Assembly (NCBI GenBank): GCA_934463035.1
Contig: CAKSIG010000001.1
Span: 248,001-312,000, forward strand
DNA from: an uncultured Eubacteriales bacterium
GTDB lineage: Bacteria > Bacillota > Clostridia > Oscillospirales > Acutalibacteraceae
Direction: 5' to 3'
DNA length: 64,000 nucleotides
Part shown: one piece after another, positions 40,664 to 48,904 of the stretch
Position numbering within the stretch: position 1 is the first letter of the stretch
Layout of the letters: every line of letters begins with the position of its first letter
The notes under the pieces: model-generated
The model's database searches: none
What the model saw: the letters and a program-made list of their open reading frames with translations, nothing else
Told to the model about the DNA's origin: nothing
Position numbers and translations under genes: made by a program

Positions 40664-41635
40664 ATGCTAACATTAAAAATTATCAACCAAAGCGCTTATA
40701 TTATACCCGACGAGGTGGTTTCGGACAGCATAAAACACCTTGCGATACGTTTTGAATTCAGTCCCGAATGGGAAGAATATGCAAAAACCGTGGTTTTCAG
40801 GCACAGAACGCTTGAAAGCCCTGTTTCGTTGGTTTTGAACGAAAGCGGCGAATACAGCCTTGGAAATAATACGTTTCTCGTGCCGTGGGAGGTAATAAAA
40901 TATCCCGAATTTACGGTTTCGGTATTCGGCACAAACGGCGGCTCCCGCATAACGACAAAACAGATAGTCTGCCCCGTGGCACAGAGCGGATACGGCGAGG
41001 GCGATACGCCGACAGAACCGACCCAGACGGAATTTGAACAGCTTGAAACGATGTGCGAGCAGGCGAAAAGCGTTGCCGAGGCGCTTAGAACGGACGCCGA
41101 AAACGGCAGATTCAAGGGCGATACGGGCGAAAAAGGAAGCGACGGCAAAACCCCTGTAAAAGGGGTCGATTATTTTACCGATTCCGACATAGCCTCCCTC
41201 GGAATACCGAAAGTGGACGGAAAATTCAGCGAATCCAGCGACAACGCCCAATCGGGCAAGGCGGTTGCGGCGGCTATCGCGGCGGCGGTCGGCGGTATTA
41301 CGGACTTTGAGCTTGACAGCAACAACGGCGTAGGATACGCAAGCCTTGCGGCGCTGAAAGCCGCCAATCCGACGGGCAGAATAGGTACGCTTTATTTAGT
41401 TGTCAATCCCAAATCAGAGGATGACAACGCGTTTAACGAGTATTTCTGGACAGGCTCAAAATACGAGCTTGCAGGTATGTTCGGGAGCGTGAACACGTCA
41501 AATTTCGCCACAAAAGACGAGGTGGCAAGCGCCTGTGCCTATGCTTCGCAAACGGTTAAAGGCACGGTTCGTATGTGGCTTGTGACCGACGAGCTTACAA
41601 ACGAAACGACACTCAACATAGCCACGGAGGATTAA
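40664..41635 (+). CDS. Phage baseplate/tail-fibre-like protein with collagen-like segment
   Basis: A 323-aa protein. Residues 1-115 (LTLKIINQSAYIIPDEVVSD, then FEFSPEWEEY and TKQIVCPVAQSGY) match the N-terminal module common in gut Firmicutes phage tail proteins. A short coiled segment (EQLETMCEQAKSVAEALRTD), a collagen-like stretch (GRFKGDTGEKGSDGKTP) and a receptor-tip-like C-terminus follow. It has a good GGAGGAAAA ribosome binding site. No capsid, portal, terminase, lysis or integrase gene lies nearby, so this is an orphan tail module or prophage remnant. It is 1 nt upstream of the next gene. Confidence 0.75.
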   Translation: MLTLKIINQSAYIIPDEVVSDSIKHLAIRFEFSPEWEEYAKTVVFRHRTLESPVSLVLNESGEYSLGNNTFLVPWEVIKYPEFTVSVFGTNGGSRITTKQIVCPVAQSGYGEGDTPTEPTQTEFEQLETMCEQAKSVAEALRTDAENGRFKGDTGEKGSDGKTPVKGVDYFTDSDIASLGIPKVDGKFSESSDNAQSGKAVAAAIAAAVGGITDFELDSNNGVGYASLAALKAANPTGRIGTLYLVVNPKSEDDNAFNEYFWTGSKYELAGMFGSVNTSNFATKDEVASACAYASQTVKGTVRMWLVTDELTNETTLNIATED

Positions 41636-41636
41636 T

Positions 41637-42902
41637 ATGCGATTTAATCTCAACAATGCCGACAGGGTAAACTTCAACGGCGCCGCCGCAAACGAGGTAA
41701 AATTTAACGGCGAAGTGGTATGGAGCGACTATGATGCGGCTGAAACGGGAACCGAAAAATGCCTGCGTCTTGACAACAGCCTTAAACGCAAGCCGAAAAA
41801 ACTCATTATATACGGCGATGGCATAAGCGTAACTCCGAATTTTGAAACTCCGCCCGAAATATCCGTGCCGACAAGCACCAACATATCCGTTTGCGGAAGA
41901 AATTTACTTGATGTAAGCAAAATCATCTCATTAGGCACGGCTTCAAGCGAACAGTTTATAAAAAACAACGGGGACGGTTCAATCACAGTAGGAAACGGCA
42001 ACAAGGCATACAATACTTCTTATGTTAGGTTTTCAAGATGCTGTCCCAATATTGTTGCAGGAGAAAAATACTTTCTGACAGCCGAAAGCACTCACAATGA
42101 TACAACACAGAAGTTTTTGTATTTTCCTGCTGCGAATTGGATAAAATGGTATTTCGGCACAAGCAGAACAGTGACCCAAGCAATGATTGACAGTTATATT
42201 GCATTTTACAGCGATCCGAAAAACAGCGACGGAAAGTTTCCTCCGGTTAAAATTTGGAATTTGCAGGTAGAAAAAGGCATTTCAGACACGGAGTACGAAG
42301 AATATAAAACCGTGCGAAGCGTAACGGTTCCCTACGAGCTTTTAGGAATAAAGGACTCAAACGGCAGTATTACCGCAAGGGACAGAATAGAAGTCGATTA
42401 TGAGAAAAAGACGGTAAAAATAATCCGCTGCACCTGCAAAATAGGCGGCGCGGACGGGTTCTATCTTGAACCTGAAAAAACCACCGATACGACCTTTACG
42501 TTCCGTACCATTAAAAACTATATTCAGGCAGAATCAAGCGGAGGTATATCCAATATGCTTGCGGAATATACCGCAGACGGCGAAAACGCCGATTCCGAAT
42601 ACTTTAAAATGAAAAAAATAGGTATATACAGCTCGTCCACACAGGAAATCACATGGGCAAGCAAGGTCTATTTCACACTTCTGAAAACGCGTTTTACCGA
42701 CAGCGAATTTTCAAGCGACGAGGCGGTGCAGATACTTAAAGATCTTGTTATTGTTTATCCGCGCGAAAGCTCGTATATATCGACCGAGGACATAACCGAT
42801 ACCGAATGCGGACAGGCTCTGCTCAATCTTTATTGCAACGACCCCTGCTCCACCGTTATGTCGGATTCCGATATAAAAATAACCTACAAAAAAAGACGTT
42901 AG
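41637..42902 (+). CDS. Phage tail-like protein, second gene of orphan pair
   Basis: A 421-aa protein. RFNLNNADRVNFNGAAANEV and KFNGEVVWSDYDAAETG resemble the repetitive N-FNG-x-VW start typical of phage distal tail or host-recognition proteins. The rest is beta-rich with no recognised enzyme motif (CGRNLLDVSKI resembles carbohydrate-binding jelly-roll segments of tail fibres). It is translationally coupled to the preceding gene. Its stop codon TAG is the first unit of a TTAGAnn array. Function inferred only from resemblance. Confidence 0.65.
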   Translation: MRFNLNNADRVNFNGAAANEVKFNGEVVWSDYDAAETGTEKCLRLDNSLKRKPKKLIIYGDGISVTPNFETPPEISVPTSTNISVCGRNLLDVSKIISLGTASSEQFIKNNGDGSITVGNGNKAYNTSYVRFSRCCPNIVAGEKYFLTAESTHNDTTQKFLYFPAANWIKWYFGTSRTVTQAMIDSYIAFYSDPKNSDGKFPPVKIWNLQVEKGISDTEYEEYKTVRSVTVPYELLGIKDSNGSITARDRIEVDYEKKTVKIIRCTCKIGGADGFYLEPEKTTDTTFTFRTIKNYIQAESSGGISNMLAEYTADGENADSEYFKMKKIGIYSSSTQEITWASKVYFTLLKTRFTDSEFSSDEAVQILKDLVIVYPRESSYISTEDITDTECGQALLNLYCNDPCSTVMSDSDIKITYKKRR

Positions 42903-42954
42903 ATATTAGACGTTAGATATTAGAAGGCTCACCTCTTTTCATAGAGGTGAGCCT
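42899..42954 (+). repeat. Heptamer-array repeat cassette, copy 2
   Basis: Four tandem TTAGAnn heptamers (42899-42926) begin at the stop codon of the phage-like gene and run into the hairpin AGGCTCACCTCT/AGAGGTGAGCCT (42925-42936/42943-42954), which is identical to the hairpin arms of copy 1. The hairpin is a likely terminator (GTTTTG follows). Confidence 0.85.
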
Positions 42955-42976
42955 GTTTTGCTTGCTAAGCCCTAAT

Positions 42977-43288
42977 TTATTTTTTTCTGTTAAGTTCTTT
43001 TGTTCTTCTTTCTATTTCTCTTGATAAATTTATTCCTGCTATAAATCCCATTTGAAAATATGTTTCTCTCGTAACCGTTTCGCGGTCTGCTATTACGGCA
43101 AAAATTTCGTCGCGCTCTTTCATACTTTCAAAATGCTCCTCCAAAAAGTCATCGGTTCGCTTTTCAGCATTTTTTACTGCCGTTTCAAAATCTAAATCTT
43201 CTCTCTCTATAACCAGCTCACCGCCGCCGATAAGAAAATTACTTAACTCAGACAACTTACATCTTTTCATCATATCCGAAAATTCCAT
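42977..43288 (-). CDS. Small protein of unknown function (103 aa)
   Basis: A 103-aa, highly charged, mostly helical protein starting MEFSDMMKRCKLSELSNFLI, with EEHFESMKERDEIFAVIADR and a Lys/Arg-rich end. It has no membrane segment or recognised domain. It and its 280-bp upstream region are more AT-rich than the neighbours. It is bracketed by inverted copies of the heptamer/hairpin cassette, which suggests recent acquisition. Its ribosome binding site is weak. Confidence 0.6.
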   Translation of the reverse strand: MEFSDMMKRCKLSELSNFLIGGGELVIEREDLDFETAVKNAEKRTDDFLEEHFESMKERDEIFAVIADRETVTRETYFQMGFIAGINLSREIERRTKELNRKK

Positions 43289-43477
43289 ATTTTTACCCCG
43301 CTTTAATTAACACTTTAAAAATTTACATTTTACACATTTCTTGCACTTATTAAACATAACTGCATCGGTTTAAAGTTATTATAGCATAAATAAAATTTTA
43401 AATCGGGAAATAGACGAACTTCGTCTAAAATTAAATTCAAACAATTTTAATTTTATTTGTATTGATAATAAAAACAT

Positions 43478-43572
43478 AGGCTCACCTTTTTAACAGAGGT
43501 GAGCCTATTTGTTTTAAATCCGCGCGGAGCGCACCGACATCTAACGTCTACCGTCTACCGTCTAACATCTAA
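43478..43572 (-). repeat. Heptamer-array repeat cassette, copy 3 (inverted)
   Basis: On the minus strand, five tandem heptamers (TTAGATG, TTAGACG, GTAGACG, GTAGACG, TTAGATG; 43538-43572) begin at the stop codon of the AEC transporter. A linker with CTCCGCGCGGATTTAAAAC resembles the linker of copy 1. The hairpin AGGCTCACCT/AGGTGAGCCT (43478-43506) follows. Confidence 0.85.
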
Positions 43573-44486
43573 TATAAATATTTCGCTATTGTTATGAGTA
43601 TCGGCATAGTTATAAGTGAAAATACGGTTGAGAGCGAAACGACATCGACCGAAAAATCGGTATCGCCGCCGTATTTTGACGCGAACATTGTTGTCATTGC
43701 GGCGGACGGCGCACTGCACGAAATCACCGAGGACACCAGCATAACTCCCCTTACGCCGCAAAGATACAAAAGTCCGAGCGCTACCGACGGCAGTATTATA
43801 AGCCGCGAAGCCACGGTCAGCATACAGGCAGGATTAAAAAGCGCCTTTATTACGTTGCTCTTGGTCAGGTGATAGCCTATTATTATCATCGGCAACGGCG
43901 TGTTGAGTGCGGCTATGTATGAAATCGGTTCCGATATGACCGACGGAAGTTTTACCGAGAACAGGAAGACCGCAAGACCCAAAACAAGCCCTATCATTCC
44001 CGGGTTTATCACGAGCTTTTTAGGCGTTAGGAACTTTTTATCGCCGCTTACGGTCATTATTCCGTAGCTCCACAGAAAAAGATTGAAGATAGCTATATAG
44101 GACGAGCCGTAAAACACGCCCGTATCGCCCAAAATCGACTGTTGAAGCGGAATAGACATAAATCCGCAGTTTGAAAAAACCGCCGCGGCAAGCATTATCC
44201 TCTCACGCGATTTATCCTTTGAATGAAGCATTATACGGCTGAGTACGATAAACAGAATATGCACACAGGCGGTTATCAGAAAGCTCAACAAAAGTCCTTT
44301 AAGCTGTTTTGCCGAAAACTCACGCATAAAGGACTTTATTATAACGCACGGGGTCACTATCGTAACCACTATATTTGTAATGCTTTTAACGCCCTCCTCC
44401 GTAAGGGCGCCGGCATAGGTGAAAACAACACCTATGCCGATAAGCACCATAAGAATAACAACCTGTATTAAAACGTCTAAAAACAT
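43569..44486 (-). CDS. AEC-family (auxin efflux carrier-like) transporter
   Basis: A 305-aa membrane protein with about ten helices in two halves: VLIQVVILMVLIGIGVVFTY, VTIVTPCVIIKSF with the conserved broken-helix Pro, FSNCGFMSIPLQQSILGDTG, NTPLPMIIIGYHL and the second broken helix SCSAPSAAMTTMFASKYGGD. The family moves organic acids or related small anions. It overlaps galT by 1 nt and is co-transcribed with it. The 250-bp stretch downstream holds only repeat copy 3 and AT-rich DNA. Confidence 0.9.
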   Translation of the reverse strand: MFLDVLIQVVILMVLIGIGVVFTYAGALTEEGVKSITNIVVTIVTPCVIIKSFMREFSAKQLKGLLLSFLITACVHILFIVLSRIMLHSKDKSRERIMLAAAVFSNCGFMSIPLQQSILGDTGVFYGSSYIAIFNLFLWSYGIMTVSGDKKFLTPKKLVINPGMIGLVLGLAVFLFSVKLPSVISEPISYIAALNTPLPMIIIGYHLTKSNVIKALFNPACMLTVASRLIILPSVALGLLYLCGVRGVMLVSSVISCSAPSAAMTTMFASKYGGDTDFSVDVVSLSTVFSLITMPILITIAKYLY

Positions 44487-45976
44487 TATTTAACTTCCTT
44501 TATAAAGCGCATAAACGCCTGCCTTCCGCCGTCATCGCGCTTGAACACGCCCGCGTGTTCAAGAACCTTTGCAAAGACTGCGCCTATTTCAGCCTTTAAA
44601 ACGGAATCTATATTTTCCTTATTCAAATCGCTGTATCTTGACTTAATATCCTGCGCCCACTCGGCGTGCTTTGCTATGCGCTCGTCTGCGCTTATGTCGG
44701 AGCCGTTTAACATAGCCTCGGACAAAACCGCCATTTCGGTTTTAAGCCTTGACGGCAGAACCGCAAGACCCATAACCTCGATAAGTCCGATATTTTCTTT
44801 TTTTATGTGATGAAGCTCGCTGTGGGGGTGGAAAACGCCCAAGGGGTGTGCCTTTGTCGTAATGTTGTTCCTGAGAACAAGGTCAAGTTCAAAATTTTCG
44901 CCGCGCCTGCGCGCTATCGGCGTTACCGTGTTGTGCGGTTCGCCGTCGGTCGCCGCAAAAATGAACGCGGTTTCATCGGTATAGCCTCTCCACGCCGTGA
45001 GTATTTTGTCGGCAAGGTCGGCAAGCCTGTTTTTATCGCCACAGTTAAGCCTTATTACCGACATAGGCCATTTAACAATGCCCGCTTCGACATCGTCAAA
45101 TCCCAAAAAAGTTATTTTTTGTTCAACGGGCGCCTTTGCCATTGCAAACTCGTAATTTCCGCCCTGATAATGGTCGTGGCTTAATATTGAACCTCCCACT
45201 ATCGGCAGATCGGCGTTTGAACCGATAAAATAATGCGGAAACTGCGCGGTAAAATCAAGCAGACGTTCAAACGCGGTGCGGTTTATCGCCATAGGCGTGT
45301 GCGACGCGTTAAATGCTATGCAATGCTCGTTATAATAAACATAGGGGGAATACTGCAAAAAGAAATCGGTGCCTGCAAGCTCTATCGGTATGACCCTGTG
45401 GTTTTGGCGCGCAGGGAAATTTGCCCTGCCCGCATACCCCTCGCACTCCTTGCACAAAAGACACTTCGGATACCCCGACTGCGGAGCGCTTTTTGCCGCC
45501 GCTATCGCCTTGGGGTCCTTTTCTGGCTTTGAAAGGTTTATGGTTATATCAAGATCGCCGTATTCGGTGGGAGTTACCCACTTGACGTCGCGCGCAACGC
45601 GGTAACGGCGTATATAGTCGCTGTCGCCGCTTAGTTTGTAAAAGTATTCGGTAGCCTTAACGGGACTTTCCGCATATAATTTGCGGAATTTATCGCTTAC
45701 CTCGCTCGGCCGCGGAATAAGCGCGCCCATAAGGCGCGTGTCAAAAAGGTCGCGGCTTACGGTATTATCCTCGATTATACCGTTTTCGACGGCGTAACAA
45801 AGCAGCTCCGAAAGTGTTTTTTCAAGGTCAACATTGCTGAAATCCTTATCGCAGTCATAACTGTCAAGCCGCAATATTTCAAGAATACGGTTGGTTATGT
45901 ATATTTCGTCTCTTTTCGTATAAAATCCTTTTTCTAAGCCGTAGCAAACAAGCCGTCTTACACTTTCACTTATCAT
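44486..45976 (-). CDS. galT: UDP-glucose-hexose-1-phosphate uridylyltransferase, class II
   Basis: A 496-aa enzyme of the Firmicutes GalT class II family (N-terminal IESV-like segment SESVRRLVCYGLEKGFYTKR, CLLCKECEGYAGRANFPAR, and ILSHDHYQGGNYEFAM in the active-site region, then SELHHIKKENIGLIEVMGLA). It transfers UMP between UDP-glucose and galactose 1-phosphate in the Leloir pathway. The alpha-galactosidase at 57 kb could supply galactose. No galK or galE is in the window. Confidence 0.95.
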   Translation of the reverse strand: MISESVRRLVCYGLEKGFYTKRDEIYITNRILEILRLDSYDCDKDFSNVDLEKTLSELLCYAVENGIIEDNTVSRDLFDTRLMGALIPRPSEVSDKFRKLYAESPVKATEYFYKLSGDSDYIRRYRVARDVKWVTPTEYGDLDITINLSKPEKDPKAIAAAKSAPQSGYPKCLLCKECEGYAGRANFPARQNHRVIPIELAGTDFFLQYSPYVYYNEHCIAFNASHTPMAINRTAFERLLDFTAQFPHYFIGSNADLPIVGGSILSHDHYQGGNYEFAMAKAPVEQKITFLGFDDVEAGIVKWPMSVIRLNCGDKNRLADLADKILTAWRGYTDETAFIFAATDGEPHNTVTPIARRRGENFELDLVLRNNITTKAHPLGVFHPHSELHHIKKENIGLIEVMGLAVLPSRLKTEMAVLSEAMLNGSDISADERIAKHAEWAQDIKSRYSDLNKENIDSVLKAEIGAVFAKVLEHAGVFKRDDGGRQAFMRFIKEVK

Positions 45977-46006
45977 AGCGTTCTCCCATCAAGTATTTTA
46001 TAATAA

Positions 46007-46035
46007 ATTATACTATCATATACCGCTCCTGTCAA
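46007..46035 (-). promoter_or_regulatory. SigA promoter of galT
   Basis: On the minus strand, TTGACA (46030-46035), 17-bp spacer, TATAAT (46007-46012), about 30 nt upstream of the galT start. Confidence 0.85.
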
Positions 46036-46062
46036 ACACATATAAAATTAACATACTGTCTA

Positions 46063-46090
46063 TTGAAAAAAAATCAGTTTATGATATAAT
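46063..46090 (+). promoter_or_regulatory. SigA promoter of the ymdB-like/recG operon
   Basis: TTGAAA (46063-46068), 16-bp spacer, TATAAT (46085-46090), about 35 nt upstream of ATG 46126. Confidence 0.7.
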
Positions 46091-46125
46091 TTATACTGTC
46101 ATATTAGAATATTTGGAGCAGATTA

Positions 46126-46905
46126 ATGAGAATACTCGCGGTGGGCGACGTCTGCGGTTCTATCGGCTGTGATAAACTGCGGAAAACGCTGTCCTTGATT
46201 AAAAAAAATAAAAAAATTGATATGGTTATAGTGAACGGCGAAAACTCCGCCGACGGAAACGGGGTCACGCCTTTAAGCGCCGAGAGCATTTTTGCTTCGG
46301 GTGCGGACGTTGTAACGGGCGGAAACCACTCTATGCGCCGAAAGGAAGTTTTCTCGTATCTTGACGAAAACCCGTTTATCCTCCGTCCCGACAATCTGCC
46401 CGAGGCGGAATACGGGAGCGGATACTGCGTTTGCGATTTCGGTTTTGTAAAGGTTGCGGTAATAAATCTTTCGGGCAAAATATATCTTGAAAATCTGAAA
46501 GCGGAATGTCCCCTAAAATGCGCCGACGTTTTGCTTGAACGCGCCGAGAAAGACGGGGCGAGGATAAAAATTGTCGATTTTCACGCCGAGGCGACAAGCG
46601 AAAAGCGCGCTATGGGAATTTATCTTGACGGCAGGGCTTCCGCCGTTTTCGGAACGCACACCCACGTGCAGACAGCCGATGAACAGGTATTAAAAAACGG
46701 AACAGGGTATATCACCGACCTCGGAATGACAGGACCTATTGATTCGGTGTTAGGCGTTAAAAGTTCCATTATAATAAACCGTTTAAGAGACGGCGATCAG
46801 TCAAAATTTGAGCTTGCCGACGGCGAATGTATGCTTTGCGGCTGTATTTTTGACGTTGACAACCGCACGGGGAAAACCCTGTCGGTTGAGAGAATAAAAT
46901 TTTAG
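46126..46905 (+). CDS. YmdB-family metallophosphoesterase
   Basis: A 259-aa calcineurin-like phosphoesterase of the TIGR00282 family: ILAVGDVCGSIG (first metal Asp), VIVNGENSADGNGVTP (GEN motif), TGGNHSMRRKEV (GNH, where HSM replaces the more common HTW), VDFHAEATSEKRAMG and FGTHTHVQTADEQVL (GTHTH), then YITDLGMTGP. In Bacillus YmdB cleaves cyclic nucleotides and affects RNA decay and sporulation-related development; a similar role is assumed here. It heads an operon with four downstream genes. Confidence 0.93.
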   Translation: MRILAVGDVCGSIGCDKLRKTLSLIKKNKKIDMVIVNGENSADGNGVTPLSAESIFASGADVVTGGNHSMRRKEVFSYLDENPFILRPDNLPEAEYGSGYCVCDFGFVKVAVINLSGKIYLENLKAECPLKCADVLLERAEKDGARIKIVDFHAEATSEKRAMGIYLDGRASAVFGTHTHVQTADEQVLKNGTGYITDLGMTGPIDSVLGVKSSIIINRLRDGDQSKFELADGECMLCGCIFDVDNRTGKTLSVERIKF

Positions 46906-46917
46906 GAGGACGGCGAA

Positions 46918-48495
46918 GTGCGTAAAATAACGGCTTTAAGCCTTGCGCTCACCCTGATTATCGCTATAAGTTTTGCGGGCTGCCGCTCGAACACGGCGGA
47001 TACATCGTCTGCCGAAATTACAAACGCCGCGGCACAAGCCGAAAAAAACAGCATAAACGTGCTTTACTGCGCTTCGGATTCATTTAACCCTTATTCCGCG
47101 GCGACGAAACTGAACCGCGAGCTTGCTACCCTGATTTTTGAACCGCTTGTACGGCTTGACAATAATTTTACGCCCGTATACCGCCTTGCTTCGTCGGTCA
47201 CGGTTGAGGGCGCGCGCTGCACGGCGGTACTGAGAGACGCCGTTTTTTCGGACGGCAGCGCCGTCACCGCAGGCGACGTTGTGTATTCATTTAATCTTGC
47301 AAAGGGCTCTGCCACCGAATACGCTTCCCAGCTTTATGAGGCGGCGTCGGCAACGGCGGCTGATTCAAAAACGGTCGTGTTTAACCTTACAAGGTACGAC
47401 CCCTATTTTGTAAACGTGCTTGATTTTCCGATTATCAAATCGGGCAGCGAAAAACAGACCGACGCGGACGGCGTTGCGCTCCCGCCGACGGGGTGCGGCA
47501 GATATTCTGTCGGTGAAACGCGCGACAAACTGCTTATAAACGACAAATTTTTCGGAGAAAAGGGCAGTATTACAACCATAAATCTGATAAACGCACCCGA
47601 TTACGAATCGGTATCGCACTATGTTGAAATCGGCGCCGCCGACATATATTACAGCGACATTTCCGACGGCACGCTTTCGCGAATGAGCGGAAACAAAACG
47701 AATATTAATTTAAACAACGTCGTATATATCGGTGTAAATCACACCTACGGCGCGCTTTCCTCACCCTATATGCGGTATGCGATCTCCTCGGCGCTGGACC
47801 GCAAAAAAATCTGTGCCGAAGCGTTTTACAGCAACGCGGTTGCCGCAACGGGCTTTTTCAACCCCGTTTGGAAGGACGTCAAGTCTGTGCAAAATATACA
47901 AACAACCGCGGATAAAGAAATAACAGTTGAGAATTTGGAGAAAATAGGATATAATAGTTTAGATAGCAGCGGCGTCAGGGTCGGCGCAGGCGGAAGACTG
48001 AGCTTTACCCTGCTCGTGAATTCCGAAAACCGCACCCGCGTAAATGCCGCAAGGCTTATAGCCGAAAATCTCGGCGCGGTCGGTATATCGGTGTCGGTAG
48101 TTGAGCGCCCTTACGCGGAATATGCGGCGGCGCTTGCCGCAGGCGACTTCCAGCTTTACCTTGCCGAGGTTAAGATTACCGACAATATGGATATTTCAAA
48201 TCTCGTCGTTCCCGGCGGCAGTACGGCGTACGGTATCGTACCTCCCGCAGCCGAGCAGTCGGAGGACGGGAGCGAAGCCGAAAAACCCGCCGGCACGGCT
48301 GACATTATAAACGGCTTTTACGGCGGAACCAACACGATAAACGACGTTGCGATGATACTGCAAACCGAAATGCCGATAATACCCGTTTGCTACCGCACGG
48401 GCGCGCTTTTCCGCAATAAAGGCATCGGCAATGCCAAGGGCAGTTCGCACGACGATGTTTTTTACTCTATTGAGTCATTTACAATTAAAAAGTAA
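46918..48495 (+). CDS. Family 5 (oligopeptide-type) solute-binding lipoprotein
   Basis: A 525-aa lipoprotein from GTG 46918 behind AGGAGGACGG. The lipobox ends SFAGC (Cys about 21). SBP_bac_5 features are NPYSAATKLNRELATLIFEP, SDGSAVTAGDVVYSFNLAKG and YMRYAISSALDRKKICAEAF, with a Glu/Ala-rich insertion near 445-460 (AAEQSEDGSEAEKPAGTAD). It binds peptides or similar ligands for an ABC importer whose other components are not here. Embedded between ymdB-like and yloU genes, an unusual position. Confidence 0.9.
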   Translation: MRKITALSLALTLIIAISFAGCRSNTADTSSAEITNAAAQAEKNSINVLYCASDSFNPYSAATKLNRELATLIFEPLVRLDNNFTPVYRLASSVTVEGARCTAVLRDAVFSDGSAVTAGDVVYSFNLAKGSATEYASQLYEAASATAADSKTVVFNLTRYDPYFVNVLDFPIIKSGSEKQTDADGVALPPTGCGRYSVGETRDKLLINDKFFGEKGSITTINLINAPDYESVSHYVEIGAADIYYSDISDGTLSRMSGNKTNINLNNVVYIGVNHTYGALSSPYMRYAISSALDRKKICAEAFYSNAVAATGFFNPVWKDVKSVQNIQTTADKEITVENLEKIGYNSLDSSGVRVGAGGRLSFTLLVNSENRTRVNAARLIAENLGAVGISVSVVERPYAEYAAALAAGDFQLYLAEVKITDNMDISNLVVPGGSTAYGIVPPAAEQSEDGSEAEKPAGTADIINGFYGGTNTINDVAMILQTEMPIIPVCYRTGALFRNKGIGNAKGSSHDDVFYSIESFTIKK

Positions 48496-48512
48496 CAGGA
48501 GGATATTTTGTT

Positions 48513-48863
48513 ATGTTTGATTATGAAACCAGAATAGGCACGGTTGACATTTCTGAGGCTTACCTTTCAAAGCTCATCGGGCACGAGGTTATATCCTGCT
48601 TCGGAGTTGTAGGAATGGTTCCGAGCGGAAACCGCCAGAAGTTATCAAGCACCCTCATCAAGCGAAATTCGATAGACACGGGTATCCGCGTAAGTGCAAA
48701 TTCGGATATGCTTGACGTTGAGCTTCATATCGTAGTTACCTACGGAATGAACATAAACGCAATCGCAGCAAGCATTACCGAAAAGGTAAAGTACGCCGTT
48801 AAACAGGCTACGGGCATTGACGTGAATAAAGTTTCAATAAAGGTCGACGGCATTAAGGAATAA
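48513..48863 (+). CDS. Asp23/Gls24 family protein (YloU-like)
   Basis: A 116-aa protein: GTVDISEAYLSKLIGHEVIS, SCFGVVGMV, RVSANSDMLDVELHIVVTYG and AVKQATGIDVNKVSIKVDGI, the whole length of the Asp23 family. It typically sits beside the DhaL/DegV-like YloV, as it does here. Role in envelope stress or fatty acid metabolism is inferred from that pairing. Confidence 0.93.
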   Translation: MFDYETRIGTVDISEAYLSKLIGHEVISCFGVVGMVPSGNRQKLSSTLIKRNSIDTGIRVSANSDMLDVELHIVVTYGMNINAIAASITEKVKYAVKQATGIDVNKVSIKVDGIKE

Positions 48864-48874
48864 TATTCCAAACC

Positions 48875-48889
48875 TTAGTGTGACACTAA
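48875..48889. promoter_or_regulatory. Perfect palindrome TTAGTGT-G-ACACTAA upstream of yloV-like gene
   Basis: A 7-1-7 perfect inverted repeat ends 2 nt before the AAGGAG ribosome binding site of the DhaL-domain gene. It could be a repressor operator or an mRNA hairpin controlling translation. The FapR operator also begins TTAGTAC, but the match is partial. Confidence 0.4.
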
Positions 48890-48904
48890 AAGGAGTGTTT
48901 ATTT

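Noticed and set aside
40664..42902. Complete prophage or contractile injection system
   Set aside because: No capsid, portal, terminase, sheath, baseplate ATPase, lysis or integrase gene lies nearby.
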